Assembly: GCA_018267575.1 (NCBI GenBank)
Contig: JAFDYF010000111.1
Location: 62,001-126,000, forward strand
Length of the DNA: 64,000 bases
Direction of reading: 5' to 3'
Origin: Bacteroidota bacterium
Lineage (GTDB): Bacteria; Bacteroidota; Bacteroidia; Chitinophagales; Chitinophagaceae
Shown here: piece after piece, positions 55,065 through 64,000 of the stretch
Layout: each line of letters begins with the position of its first letter
Position numbering within the stretch: the first letter of the stretch is position 1
Program-made: the position numbers and the translations under genes
The notes under the pieces: generated by a model
Database searches by the model: none
Told to the model about the DNA's origin: nothing
Seen by the model: the letters and a program-made list of their open reading frames with translations, nothing else

Positions 55065-55559
55065 ATGAAATTACTGCTCCCCGAATTTGGTTTATTGATT
55101 TGGACCTTGGTGGCCTTCTTGATCGTGTTTTTTATACTGGCTAAGTTTGCCTGGCCCGCTATTGTAAATGGCTTGAAAGAACGTGAACAAGGTATTGCCG
55201 ATTCATTGGCAACCGCTGAAAAAGTGAAAGCAGAAATGGCCCAGTTGAAAAGCGAGAATGAAGCATTATTGGCACAGGCAAGAGAGGAGCGTGCACAAAT
55301 GTTGAAAGAAGCCAGGGATACCAAGGACAAAATCATCAACGAGGCAAAAGAACATGCCAAAATTGAAGCCAATAAAATCATTTCAGATGCGCATGTTGCG
55401 ATCGAGCAGCAAAAAATGTCTGCCATCACGGATGTAAAGAATCAAGTAGGAAAGTTAGTAGTGGAAGTATCTGAAAAAATCCTGCGACGTGAGCTTGGCA
55501 ATAAAGCTGAACAGGAAAATTATATTAAACAATTAGCGAACGAGGTAAAACTGAACTAA
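55065..55559 (+). CDS. atpF: F-type ATP synthase subunit b
   Basis: Peripheral-stalk subunit of 164 residues: one N-terminal membrane helix (about 5-26) and a long charged coiled coil (ADSLATAEKVKAEMAQLKSE and onward) that reaches the F1 head. Standard length. Third gene of the operon. Confidence 0.94.
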   Translation: MKLLLPEFGLLIWTLVAFLIVFFILAKFAWPAIVNGLKEREQGIADSLATAEKVKAEMAQLKSENEALLAQAREERAQMLKEARDTKDKIINEAKEHAKIEANKIISDAHVAIEQQKMSAITDVKNQVGKLVVEVSEKILRRELGNKAEQENYIKQLANEVKLN

Positions 55560-55633
55560 GGAAAAATTGACCCCAATCATCAGCAAAAGCGTTGCCGCCG
55601 AAAACTGAGGACTGGAAACAGAAAACTGATACA

Positions 55634-56197
55634 ATGCCCAACCCAAGATTAGCGGAACGATATGCAAAAAGCCTGGTAGGCCTTTCCATTGAGAAAGGCA
55701 GTCTGGAAAATGTATATAATGATATGCAATACTTACAAGCTGTTTGCAAATCCAGCAAAGAGTTTGTAAACCTTTTGAAAAGCCCGGTAATCAAGGGAGA
55801 TAAAAAGACCAAGGTATTGGATGCGATTTGTGCCGATAAAGTAAATCCCTTAACTACTGCATTCAATAAACTTTTGATCACCAAGGGTAGGGAAGATTTG
55901 CTACCAGAAATTATCACGGCTTTTATTCAACAATACAAAGATTCCAAAGGGATCGTAACCGTCAAGCTGACAACGGCTACCCCAGTGAGCGAAGAATTGA
56001 AAAGCGCTATTGTTGAAAAAATGAAGAGCAGTACTTCGATGAAAAACATCGAACTGAACACGGCGGTTAATGAAAGTTTGATCGGTGGGTTTGTGCTGGA
56101 AACCAACGACCAGTTGGTGGATGCTAGCATTGCCTTTGATCTAAACAATTTGAGGAAGCAGTTCCAGAACAATGATTTTATTTATAAAATAAGATAA
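55634..56197 (+). CDS. atpH: F-type ATP synthase subunit delta
   Basis: Stalk subunit of about 187 residues linking subunit b to F1. It begins NPRLAERYAKSLVGLSIEKG and has the C-terminal NESLIGGFVLETNDQLVDASI typical of the OSCP/delta family. The ATG at 55634 is preferred to an upstream start at 55592, which adds residues not expected for the family. Confidence 0.93.
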   Translation: MPNPRLAERYAKSLVGLSIEKGSLENVYNDMQYLQAVCKSSKEFVNLLKSPVIKGDKKTKVLDAICADKVNPLTTAFNKLLITKGREDLLPEIITAFIQQYKDSKGIVTVKLTTATPVSEELKSAIVEKMKSSTSMKNIELNTAVNESLIGGFVLETNDQLVDASIAFDLNNLRKQFQNNDFIYKIR

Positions 56198-56278
56198 GCC
56201 CCCACCCCCTAAAGGGGTGCTTATTAATTGATACATTTTGCAAAACTCCCTTTTAGGGGAAGGGTATAAAACTAGAAT

Positions 56279-57856
56279 ATGCCAGAAATTAAACCAGATG
56301 AGATTTCAGCAATATTGCGCCAGCAATTGAGCAATTTCAATATTGCCGCAGAAATGGAAGAAGTCGGTACTGTTCTTCAGGTAGGTGATGGTATTGCCCG
56401 TGTGTATGGGCTTAACAATGTACGCAGTGGTGAGTTGGTGGAGTTTGAGAATGGGGTACGTGCCATTGCGCTGAACTTGGAAGAAGACAATGTGGGAGTG
56501 GTATTGATGGGAGAGAGCGGTGATATCAAAGAAGGTGCTAAGGTTCGCCGCACCGGAAAAATCGCTTCCATCAACGTAGGGGAAGGGATGCTTGGCCGTG
56601 TGGTAAATACCTTGGGCGAGCCAATCGACGGTAAAGGCCCCATCGCCGGAGAGAAATATGAAATGCCACTTGAGCGCAAGGCGCCCGGGGTAATTTTCCG
56701 TGAACCGGTAAAAGAACCTTTGCAAACGGGTATCAAAGCGATTGATGCGATGATTCCCATCGGTCGTGGACAACGTGAGTTGATCATTGGTGATAGGCAA
56801 ACTGGTAAAACGGCGATTGCCATTGATACCATCATCAACCAAAAAGAGTTTTATAAAGCAGGCAAACCTGTTTTTTGTATATATGTAGCTATCGGTCAGA
56901 AAGCTTCTACCGTAGCGGGTGTGATGAAAACACTTACGGATAACGGTGCGATGGATTACACCGTGATTGTTGCCGCTTCTGCATCAGACCCTGCTCCTTT
57001 GCAGTTCTATGCTCCATTTGCTGGTGCCGCCATTGGCGAATTTTTCCGTGATTGCGGAAAGCCCGCTTTGATTATTTATGATGACCTTTCCAAACAAGCG
57101 GTGGCTTATCGTGAAGTGTCTTTGTTGCTTCGCCGCCCTCCTGGCCGTGAGGCATACCCTGGTGATGTGTTCTATTTGCATAGCCGTTTGTTGGAGCGTG
57201 CCGCCAAAGTTATCAGTGACGATAATGTGGCAAAGAACATGAACGATCTTCCAGATTCTATCAAGCATTTGGTAAAAGGTGGTGGTTCATTGACCGCGCT
57301 ACCCATTATTGAAACACAAGCGGGTGACGTATCTGCTTATATCCCAACCAATGTAATCTCCATCACCGATGGTCAGATTTTCTTGGAAGGTAACCTGTTC
57401 AACTCGGGTATCCGTCCGGCGATCAACGTGGGTATTTCGGTTAGCCGTGTGGGTGGTAATGCACAGATCAAGTCCATGAAGAAGGTGGCTGGTACTTTGA
57501 AATTGGACCAAGCCTTATACCGTGAGATGGAAGCCTTCTCAAAATTTGGTGGTGACTTGGACGCGGCTACCAAGTTGGTAATCGATAAAGGTGCTCGGAA
57601 TGTGGAAATCTTAAAACAGCCACAATATTCTCCTTTCTCTGTTGAAAAACAGGTTGCCATCATCTACTTGGGTACGCAAGGCCTGTTGCGCAATGTGGCA
57701 GTAAAAAGGGTGAAGGAATTTGAAGAACATTTTCTGATGGAAATGGACAACAAATTGCCAGAAGTGATGGCCGAATTTAAGAAAGGCAATCTTCCGGATG
57801 ATGGTGTAAAGAAAATGGTGGAGCTTGCAAATGGTTTGATACCGCAGTACAAGTAA
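56279..57856 (+). CDS. atpA: F-type ATP synthase subunit alpha
   Basis: F1 subunit of 525 residues with Walker A GDRQTGKT, the ALPIIETQAGDVSAYIPTN segment and an intact C-terminal helical domain. It forms the alternating hexamer with beta and holds the non-catalytic nucleotide sites. It is the last atp gene here; a terminator follows and atpG, atpD and atpC are not adjacent. A small CCCCTAAAGGGG palindrome lies in the spacer before it. Confidence 0.97.
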   Translation: MPEIKPDEISAILRQQLSNFNIAAEMEEVGTVLQVGDGIARVYGLNNVRSGELVEFENGVRAIALNLEEDNVGVVLMGESGDIKEGAKVRRTGKIASINVGEGMLGRVVNTLGEPIDGKGPIAGEKYEMPLERKAPGVIFREPVKEPLQTGIKAIDAMIPIGRGQRELIIGDRQTGKTAIAIDTIINQKEFYKAGKPVFCIYVAIGQKASTVAGVMKTLTDNGAMDYTVIVAASASDPAPLQFYAPFAGAAIGEFFRDCGKPALIIYDDLSKQAVAYREVSLLLRRPPGREAYPGDVFYLHSRLLERAAKVISDDNVAKNMNDLPDSIKHLVKGGGSLTALPIIETQAGDVSAYIPTNVISITDGQIFLEGNLFNSGIRPAINVGISVSRVGGNAQIKSMKKVAGTLKLDQALYREMEAFSKFGGDLDAATKLVIDKGARNVEILKQPQYSPFSVEKQVAIIYLGTQGLLRNVAVKRVKEFEEHFLMEMDNKLPEVMAEFKKGNLPDDGVKKMVELANGLIPQYK

Positions 57857-57878
57857 CTCATTCTCACATTATAAACAG

Positions 57879-57909
57879 ATGCCCTTTAAATTTTTAAAGG
57901 GCATTTTTG
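57879..57909 (+). terminator. Terminator of the atp operon
   Basis: ATGCCCTTTAAA pairs with TTTAAAGGGCAT, followed by TTTTGTTTT, 23 bases after the atpA stop. Confidence 0.85.
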
Positions 57910-58227
57910 TTTTAGAAGGAAAAAAATTTTCCAAAACACTTGCATTATTAAAATTCTCGTGCAATCTTTGTCTCGTCATCGAAACAATACGTACCCAATC
58001 TCCTCCGTAATTACCATCCTCCAATTTTCTTTTAGTCAAACAAGCTTTTTAATTTAGTTGTCATCCGTTCTCCAAATCCGTTCGAAAAATACTGATTCCA
58101 ATCTTCCGCACTAAAGAGTAATAGATTTTCTTTTAATACTGTTTCCAATTCCTTTTCGAATTATCGTGTTTCTCTTCCAATGACTATGGGCTACTATTAA
58201 TCATTTAAAGTACCCCAAATTTTTGTT
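57910..58227. other. Intergenic stretch, no firm feature
   Basis: About 320 bases of AT-rich DNA upstream of the T9SS cargo gene. No gene, strong hairpin or exact TAnnTTTG box at a useful position was seen. Confidence 0.45.
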
Positions 58228-59529
58228 ATGAAACAGATTTACCCTACTAGGAAACAAAAACAAATCATTTCGGTTAAATATGCGGTTTTAGCAATTGCAT
58301 TTTTATCCATCACACTAAGCTCTTTTTCTCAGAAGCTGGTATTCCGTAACCCGGTTTTGGTTTCCGGTGTTGATAAAGCAGATGGCGCTGTTTACCGTTT
58401 TTCTAATGTATCGCCAACGCTTGATGCATTGGTTAAAATAATAGGCAGGTCTTCTTGCGATGTAACGTTAGATACGGTGGATGTTACCAGCACCGGATCA
58501 GATAGGGCTTTTCAACCTTTTGTGAGCTATAAACATGGTACAGCATCTGGTTCTGCAAACTGGTGGATGGAATTTAATATCACTTTTGTAAGATTAGGTA
58601 CCTCGACCCCTACAGCATTGGATACGATAAAGGGAACTTCTTATGATATTGATGGGGATGATGCACTACTTCAAGATCAGTTTGTTTCATTTAACCCGCT
58701 TAAATGCAATATGTATAACCCTACCAAACTCAGCATGAGTGAAAGCCAAACACAAAGTCAGATTACGGGTTCAAAAAAATGTTATCCAGGAATTGACACT
58801 GCAGCTAAGGATGTAATGGTTGACCAATATTATTTAGGTGCCAGTGCAGTAAGGTTTAGATATGGTGCAAATGTAAGTGGAGGCTGCATGACCCAAAGCA
58901 TCACTGGAAGATACAATTCAATTGCTTTTGAAGTTATTTCCAAACTTGGCAACACACTACCAATGACTATTGTTGCTTTTGATGCGCAGTTGAACAACAA
59001 TAAGGAAAAGGCTTTGCTCAACTGGTCAACAGCTACAGAATTGAACGCAAGCAATTTTGTTGTGCAGCGGAGCACGAATGGAACGGATTATGAAGATGTG
59101 GCTTTGGTCTTCACACAAGAAGGTAATAGCAGCACTATAAGGAATTACAATTATGCTGATGATATCAGTTCTGTGAACAGCAACATCGTTTATTATCGTT
59201 TGAAGTTGGTTGACCTGGATGGCAATTTCAGTTACTCGCCTGTTGACCTGATTAGGTTGACAAACGAATCTAAACAAGCTGAAATCGTAACATTCCCCAA
59301 CCCAGTACAGAACCAATTACATATTACCATACCCAATAGCTGGCAGGGTAAACTGGTATCATATACCATCTATAACGTCAGCGGAAGCCCGATAAAACAA
59401 ATAGCAAACAGCAATGCGGGACAAACTGAAACGGTAGATATAAGCACATTGCCCATGGGAGTTTATTTTGTGAAAGCGGCAAATGGCAGTCAGACATCAG
59501 TACAAAGAATCATTAAGACAAATAATTAA
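58228..59529 (+). CDS. T9SS-exported protein with type A sorting domain
   Basis: Protein of 433 residues with a signal peptide ending at SSFSQ. The N-terminal half is a beta-rich domain of unknown function with several Cys. From about 245 a fibronectin-like segment (LNWSTATELNASNFVVQRS) leads to the C-terminal sorting domain: FPNPVQNQLHI, YTIYNVSGSPI, VDISTLPMGVYFVKA. That domain sends the protein through the type IX system to the cell surface. The surface role is unknown. It is a single gene with its own terminator. Confidence 0.85.
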   Translation: MKQIYPTRKQKQIISVKYAVLAIAFLSITLSSFSQKLVFRNPVLVSGVDKADGAVYRFSNVSPTLDALVKIIGRSSCDVTLDTVDVTSTGSDRAFQPFVSYKHGTASGSANWWMEFNITFVRLGTSTPTALDTIKGTSYDIDGDDALLQDQFVSFNPLKCNMYNPTKLSMSESQTQSQITGSKKCYPGIDTAAKDVMVDQYYLGASAVRFRYGANVSGGCMTQSITGRYNSIAFEVISKLGNTLPMTIVAFDAQLNNNKEKALLNWSTATELNASNFVVQRSTNGTDYEDVALVFTQEGNSSTIRNYNYADDISSVNSNIVYYRLKLVDLDGNFSYSPVDLIRLTNESKQAEIVTFPNPVQNQLHITIPNSWQGKLVSYTIYNVSGSPIKQIANSNAGQTETVDISTLPMGVYFVKAANGSQTSVQRIIKTNN

Positions 59530-59560
59530 GATTTTAGTTTTAAAGGGTACGATCAACAAC

Positions 59561-59593
59561 GGCCGGACTTTTCTAAGTCTGGCCTTTTATTTT
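59561..59593 (+). terminator. Rho-independent terminator
   Basis: GGCCGGACTT / AAGTCTGGCC (one G-T pair) around TTCT, followed by TTTTATTTT, 31 bases after the T9SS gene stop. The following 270 bases to the LytTR gene show no feature. Confidence 0.8.
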
Positions 59594-59866
59594 CCAGCGA
59601 ATAAGAACAGTTTCTTCCAATTGGCAATCATATTGGCTATAGATGTTTTTTTGCCCCTACAATTTTTCGATCATAATGTATAAATTTTATCGGACGTAGA
59701 TGGGTAGGTAATCTCTGTTACTCTGACTTAAGCAATCAAATCTCCTGTGCTATTAGCATCAATCAGCCCTCCTTTTTACCGATAATCACTTTCCAAGCTT
59801 GTCAATGATCAATTTTGCTACATTAGCGGAACAACTTACATTTATTCATTAGCAAAAACTATAGAT

Positions 59867-60601
59867 ATGATAAAAACGATTATCATTGACGATGAACGAC
59901 TGGCAAGGAATGAGCTGAAGAAACTGCTGATGGACTTTCCCGAAATAGAAGTAATAGCCGAAGCTGCCAATGCCAACGAGGGTATTGAAAAGGTGGAAAG
60001 TCTGGGCCCGGATTTGATTTTCCTCGATATTCAAATGCCGGGAAAAACAGGCTTTGACATGCTGGCCGAATTGGGGAAAGCACCAGATGTGATTTTTACT
60101 ACCGCCTATGATGAATATGCACTAAAAGCTTTTGAGGTAAATGCGCTGGACTATCTACTAAAACCTGTGGAACCCAAACGTCTTGCGGATGCATTGCATA
60201 AGCTGCAGGTGGAGGAAGATAAGGAACCTCTTTCGGATTACGATATATCCACTAATAGAAGCATTCTGGGCGAGCACGATCAAGTATTTGTAAAAGATGG
60301 GGAACGTTGTTGGTTTGTGAAGCTTTCGGATATTCGGTTATTCGAAAGCGTGGGGAATTATGCAAAAGTGTATTTCGGCCCGAATAAACCACTCATCTTA
60401 AAATCGCTGAATGCCTTGGAAGAAAGGTTGGATGAGAAAATATTCTTCCGTGCCAACCGAAAACATATTGCCAACCTTCGGTTGATAGAAAAAATTGAAC
60501 CTTATTTTAATGGGGGTCTCTTATTAGAACTAAAGGGAGGAGAAAAGATTGAAGTTAGTAGAAGGCAAACGGTCAAGTTCAAGGAAATGATGAGCTTGTA
60601 A
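59867..60601 (+). CDS. LytTR-family response regulator
   Basis: Regulator of 244 residues: receiver domain with Asp54 in LIFLDIQMP and DYLLKPVEP, then a LytTR DNA-binding domain (about 135-240) with SVGNYAKVYF and NRKHIANLRLIEKIEPYFNGG. Such regulators usually work with a LytS-type kinase; none is next to it here. An M28 peptidase gene starts 7 bases after the stop and is probably co-transcribed. The target genes are unknown. Confidence 0.92.
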   Translation: MIKTIIIDDERLARNELKKLLMDFPEIEVIAEAANANEGIEKVESLGPDLIFLDIQMPGKTGFDMLAELGKAPDVIFTTAYDEYALKAFEVNALDYLLKPVEPKRLADALHKLQVEEDKEPLSDYDISTNRSILGEHDQVFVKDGERCWFVKLSDIRLFESVGNYAKVYFGPNKPLILKSLNALEERLDEKIFFRANRKHIANLRLIEKIEPYFNGGLLLELKGGEKIEVSRRQTVKFKEMMSL

Positions 60602-60608
60602 TTTCTAA

Positions 60609-61934
60609 ATGAGAAAAGCTAAAAATCAGGAAATGAGATTGCCATTGCATAGGACTTTTTTACTATTAGGGTTCATTCAATTTTACAGTATTCTTGTTTC
60701 TGCTCAAAAAATTGATAAGATTATCAATGTAAAAGAAACAGAACGCATTGAAAGAATATTGTCATCCGATGAAATGCAGGGTAGGGCTGCCTTCACGCCT
60801 GCCATCGACAAAGCTGCAGATTTTATAAAAAATGAGTTTAAATCTATTGGCTTGGAAACACACGACAATAGTGGCTCTTATCTGCAGGATTTTACGCTGT
60901 TGAAAACAAGGTTTATTTCCGCTAAAGCGATATTCGATGGGGACAGTATTGCCATGAAAAATATTGTTTCCTTCACTTCGAACCCTGATTTGGTGATTAA
61001 TCAAGATAGTGGTTATACGAAAGCGTTTATAAAACCCGGTGATAATTTTAATTCCGAAGCGTTTAAATATATCCGTAGTGAAAAAAGTTATTTGGTTTTA
61101 GTGGATACCTCTTTTTATAAAGACCTAAAACGGATGACTGGATTTAAGAGGCCTGTTTTTAATACGCCAAGAAGTACCGTGTTTATCTGTACTGATTTGG
61201 ACCCTAAAAAATATGAGATTGCCGTAAGGCACGAGGTGACAAAAATGAAAATGGACAACGTGGTCGGTATATTGCCTGGTAAATCTAAACCCAATGAGTA
61301 TGTGATTTTCTCAGGGCACTATGATCATTTGGGGATTGGCAAACCCGATAATAAAGGGGATTCCATATATAATGGCGCAAATGATGATGCTTCTGGAACT
61401 ACCGCCATGATTATGTTGGCAAAATATTTTAAACAATTGGGAAATAATGAACGCACCTTGATATTTGCGGCATTCACTGCTGAAGAATCGGGTGGTTATG
61501 GTTCTCAATATTTCTCCAAACAGTTTGACCCTGCGAAAGTAGTGGCCATGTTCAATATTGAAATGATTGGCACCGAAAGTAAATGGGGCACCAATTCAGC
61601 TTATATCACTGGCTATGAAAAAACAGATATGGGGAAAATATTGGAAAAAAATTTAGAAGGTAGCAAATTTGAGTTTCACCCCGATCCTTATACGGAGCAG
61701 AATCTTTTTTATCGGTCAGATAATGCAACCCTTGCCAGACAAGGTGTTCCGGCACATACTATATCCACTTCCAAAATGGATGCTGAACCGAACTATCATA
61801 AACAGAGTGATGAAATCGGCACATTGAATTTGAAGAACATGACCGAGATAATCAAAGCAATTGCAGTAAGTTCTACTTCAATTATTTCGGGAAAAGATAC
61901 CCCTTCCAGAGTGGATACCAGCTCGCTAAAATGA
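60609..61934 (+). CDS. Secreted M28-family metallopeptidase
   Basis: Exported zinc aminopeptidase of 441 residues with a signal peptide ending at LVSAQ (an internal ATG nine residues in is an alternative start). Zinc and catalytic residues appear in order: SGHYDHLG, NGANDDASG, TAEESGG, NIEMIG (Glu where many members have Asp, a common variant in this phylum) and NYHKQSDE. It probably trims peptides in the periplasm. It follows the LytTR regulator by 7 bases. Confidence 0.9.
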   Translation: MRKAKNQEMRLPLHRTFLLLGFIQFYSILVSAQKIDKIINVKETERIERILSSDEMQGRAAFTPAIDKAADFIKNEFKSIGLETHDNSGSYLQDFTLLKTRFISAKAIFDGDSIAMKNIVSFTSNPDLVINQDSGYTKAFIKPGDNFNSEAFKYIRSEKSYLVLVDTSFYKDLKRMTGFKRPVFNTPRSTVFICTDLDPKKYEIAVRHEVTKMKMDNVVGILPGKSKPNEYVIFSGHYDHLGIGKPDNKGDSIYNGANDDASGTTAMIMLAKYFKQLGNNERTLIFAAFTAEESGGYGSQYFSKQFDPAKVVAMFNIEMIGTESKWGTNSAYITGYEKTDMGKILEKNLEGSKFEFHPDPYTEQNLFYRSDNATLARQGVPAHTISTSKMDAEPNYHKQSDEIGTLNLKNMTEIIKAIAVSSTSIISGKDTPSRVDTSSLK

Positions 61935-61949
61935 TTTTTTACAAAGGAA

Positions 61950-62300
61950 AAAAAGGTTTAGGGCATAAGGTGGAAGGCAGAAGGCAAAACGCTTAATGCT
62001 GAACGCTAGACGCTAAAGGCAATCAGCAAAATGTCGGCTTTTCAACTTCTCAACTGAACTCTCCGTGCCTCTGCCTGAAATCTATTTTGAACCACATAAG
62101 GCATATAGGCACATAAGAGAACCCAATCAGTGAATCAGTGGCTTAACGCTATACGTTTAAAGCTAAACGCTGAATACCAGTTGCGTAGAACCCTTTGCGC
62201 CTTAGCGTCTTTGCGAGATGCATTATGCCACGAAGGCACTAAGACACAAAGAAGCACAAAGAAATTGCAAGCTTGTGAACCGCATTGACTATTCACTATT
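61950..62300. repeat. Dispersed non-coding repeat patch D
   Basis: Contains AACGCTTAATGCTGAACGC runs, the core from TATTTTGAACCACATAAGGC to AATCAGTGGC at 62083-62142 (same orientation as patch B), GCACTAAGACACAAAGAAGC and TTGACTATTCACTATTGC. It separates the convergent M28 and argH genes and has no credible gene. Confidence 0.65.
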
Positions 62301-62306
62301 GCCCAT

Positions 62307-63614
62307 TCACTTCTTTTCAAATTTCTCTAACACTTTATTCATTTCTTGGGCTATCTGCTCATTGCAAAGATTGCCAATACTTCCTTCGTGGGTATGGTGC
62401 AATTGTTTTTTATAATCAAAATTGAACTCTCCTTTATCAATCTGGTTGCCCACTTGTTGGTAAGCCTCCCGGAATGAGACGCCCTTGTTCACTAATTCAT
62501 TCACGGCTTCCACACTAAACAGGTATTTATATTTTTCATCGTCCAAAATATGGTCTTTGATGCTGATATTGGAAAGCATGAGTCCAGCCAGCTGCAAACA
62601 GGATTTCAATTCTTCAATGGCGGGGAAAAGAATTTCCTTGGTAAGTTGCAAGTCACGGTGATAGCCCGAGGGGAGATTATTAATCAGTAAGGTTAATTCG
62701 TTTGGTGTGGACTGTATGCGGTTGCATTTGGCACGTATCAATTCAAAAACATCGGGGTTTTTTTTGTGAGGCATGATACTACTGCCCGTGGTCAGTTCAT
62801 TGGGGAAGGAGATAAAACCAAAATTCTGGTTGATGTACAAACAAGCATCCATCGATAATTTGCCCAAGGTGGCAGCGATGCTGCTCAAGGCAAAGGCTAC
62901 TATTTTTTCAGTTTTGCCACGGGTCATTTGCGCATAAACAGAATTATAGTTGAGTGATTCAAATTGTAAAATCTCTGTCGTCTGTGTTCTATTCAAAGGG
63001 AAGGAGGAACCATAACCCGCACCACTGCCCAACGGGTTTTTGTTTGCAACATGATAAGCAGCACTCAATAATTCCATATCATCCACCAGGCTTTCTGCAT
63101 ATGCACCAAACCAAAGACCGAAAGAGGATGGCATGGCAATTTGCAAATGGGTATAGCCCGGCAATAATTTATCCTTGAACTTTTCGCTTTGTGAAATGAG
63201 CAGATCAAAAAACTGTTTTGCTTCTTCTTTGATTTTCAAAATTTCTGATCTTAGATACAGTTTGATGTCAACTGCGACTTGGTCATTCCTACTTCTTCCG
63301 CTATGTATCTTTTTCCCAGCTTCACCAATGCGCTTAGTGAGCATGAGCTCAATTTGCGAATGGATATCTTCTACATCTGGGTCAAGAGTGAATTCTGACT
63401 GATGGATTTGGTTCAATATTTCAGTGAGACCTTCTTGTATTTTTATTAGATCTTCTTTTGATAATAAACCCACGCTCTCCAACATTTTTGTGTGCGCTAG
63501 GGAACCCAATACATCATGCTCGGCTAAAAGGATATCAAATTCTTTGTCACGCCCAACGGTAAAAGCTTCTACTATTTGAGAGGTATTGCTGTTTTCTTTT
63601 GACCAGAGTTTCAT
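62307..63614 (-). CDS. argH: Argininosuccinate lyase
   Basis: Cytoplasmic enzyme of 435 residues that splits argininosuccinate into arginine and fumarate, the last step of arginine synthesis. It has the family signature GSSIMPHKKNP, the HSGRSRNDQVA active-site segment and EDIHSQIE. Length is slightly short compared with the usual 450-470 but no domain is missing. The M20 deacylase gene upstream on the same strand may belong to the same pathway. Confidence 0.95.
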   Translation of the reverse strand: MKLWSKENSNTSQIVEAFTVGRDKEFDILLAEHDVLGSLAHTKMLESVGLLSKEDLIKIQEGLTEILNQIHQSEFTLDPDVEDIHSQIELMLTKRIGEAGKKIHSGRSRNDQVAVDIKLYLRSEILKIKEEAKQFFDLLISQSEKFKDKLLPGYTHLQIAMPSSFGLWFGAYAESLVDDMELLSAAYHVANKNPLGSGAGYGSSFPLNRTQTTEILQFESLNYNSVYAQMTRGKTEKIVAFALSSIAATLGKLSMDACLYINQNFGFISFPNELTTGSSIMPHKKNPDVFELIRAKCNRIQSTPNELTLLINNLPSGYHRDLQLTKEILFPAIEELKSCLQLAGLMLSNISIKDHILDDEKYKYLFSVEAVNELVNKGVSFREAYQQVGNQIDKGEFNFDYKKQLHHTHEGSIGNLCNEQIAQEMNKVLEKFEKK

Positions 63615-63684
63615 GTTTTACGCTTAAAGCTAAACACTCAATGCTCAACGCGTCCGACGTTTTGCGTTGAGCGTTCAGCGTTAT
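63615..63684. repeat. Dispersed non-coding repeat patch E
   Basis: A short stretch of ACGCTTAAAGCTAAACACTC and GCGTTGAGCGTTCAGCGTT phrases, like those in the larger patches, inserted between argH and the M20 gene. Confidence 0.6.
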
Positions 63685-64000
63685 TTAAATAAATTCATCC
63701 AGTAATTGGATATAAGTTTCAATCCCGTCCTTTATTTCATCAATATAAATATACTCATCTGCTGTGTGACTTCTGGCTGAATCACCAGGTCCCATTTTCA
63801 ACGTAGGGAAGGGCATTAAGGCCTTGTCGGATGTGGTCGGTGAACCATAATAACCTTTTCCCAAAGCTAAGCCAGCTTTCACCAAAGGATGATCCAAAGG
63901 AATGGAAGTTGATTTCATCCTGGTGGTACGAGGTTTGAACTGGCTTTTAAGATTGTTTTTCAAAGCCTCCAAAATTTCTTCAAAAGTATACAGCTCATTC
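63685..64000 (-). CDS. M20-family deacylase, C-terminal part (cut by window edge)
   Basis: The frame stays open to the window end, so the N-terminal part is missing. The visible 104 residues include LGKGYYGSPTTSDKALMPFP and KMGPGDSARSHTADEYI, the C-terminal metal-binding region of M20 peptidases (SARSHTADE carries the last metal His). In Bacteroidota, M20 enzymes next to argH are usually acetylornithine or acetylcitrulline deacetylases of arginine synthesis. That is an inference from the neighbour. Confidence 0.75.
   Translation of the reverse strand, partial: NELYTFEEILEALKNNLKSQFKPRTTRMKSTSIPLDHPLVKAGLALGKGYYGSPTTSDKALMPFPTLKMGPGDSARSHTADEYIYIDEIKDGIETYIQLLDEFI

Overview
The window looks like chromosomal DNA of a Bacteroidota bacterium, most likely of the Chitinophagia/Chitinophagaceae type. 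The evidence is AT-rich DNA, a SusC/SusD pair, three TonB-linked outer-membrane receptors, a type IX secretion (T9SS) C-terminal sorting domain, Bacteroidota-type -7 promoter elements (TAnnTTTG) and many starts without a Shine-Dalgarno sequence. No rRNA, tRNA, CRISPR array, transposase or phage gene was seen. The assignment rests on gene content, not on a marker gene.

The first 47 kb is mainly about phosphorus. In order it holds: a two-component system (0.9-2.9 kb); a TonB receptor with a beta-helix lipoprotein (3.0-7.3 kb); a secreted calcineurin-like phosphoesterase (7.7 kb); a secreted alkaline-phosphatase-superfamily enzyme (9.4 kb); a PbfA-like phosphonate lyase (10.8 kb); Dps; a second beta-helix lipoprotein/TonB receptor pair (13.3-17.4 kb); a secreted six-hairpin glycosidase-like protein (19.2 kb); a phosphate-selective porin (20.9 kb); the complete pstSCAB-phoU cluster (22.4-27.0 kb); a PlcP-like phospholipase with a glycosyltransferase (27.9-29.8 kb); and a run SusC, SusD, alkaline-phosphatase-like enzyme, PhnZ-like HD oxygenase, DUF5690 transporter, TIGR03364 FAD oxidoreductase (30.3-39.6 kb). 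A PhoR/PhoB-like pair lies at 45.3-47.2 kb.

Reading the intergenic DNA by eye gave a recurring element: three or four 11-bp direct repeats (about NKTAAYNTTNN) with the last repeat starting 16 bp before the -7 box. It precedes the first two-component system, the alkaline-phosphatase-like gene at 9.4 kb, the porin, the plcP-like gene, the SusC operon, and a short intergenic unit after phoU that ends in a terminator. Weaker versions precede pstS and the first TonB receptor. This has the geometry of a PhoB box and suggests that the scattered genes form one Pho regulon. The unit after phoU is a candidate phosphate-regulated small RNA.

The rest is more ordinary: a PAP2 phosphatase/GT2/ArnT-like glycosyltransferase group (40.0-43.3 kb), a 2OG-Fe(II) oxygenase, a large secreted protein with an EF-hand-like loop (47.5 kb), an MsbA-like ABC exporter, a small gene plus nucleotidyltransferase pair, atpBEFHA, a T9SS cargo protein, a LytTR response regulator, an M28 peptidase, argH and the end of an M20 deacylase cut by the window edge. 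Dispersed non-coding repeat patches lie at 27.2-27.9, 39.6-39.9, 44.8-45.3, 62.0-62.3 and 63.6 kb.
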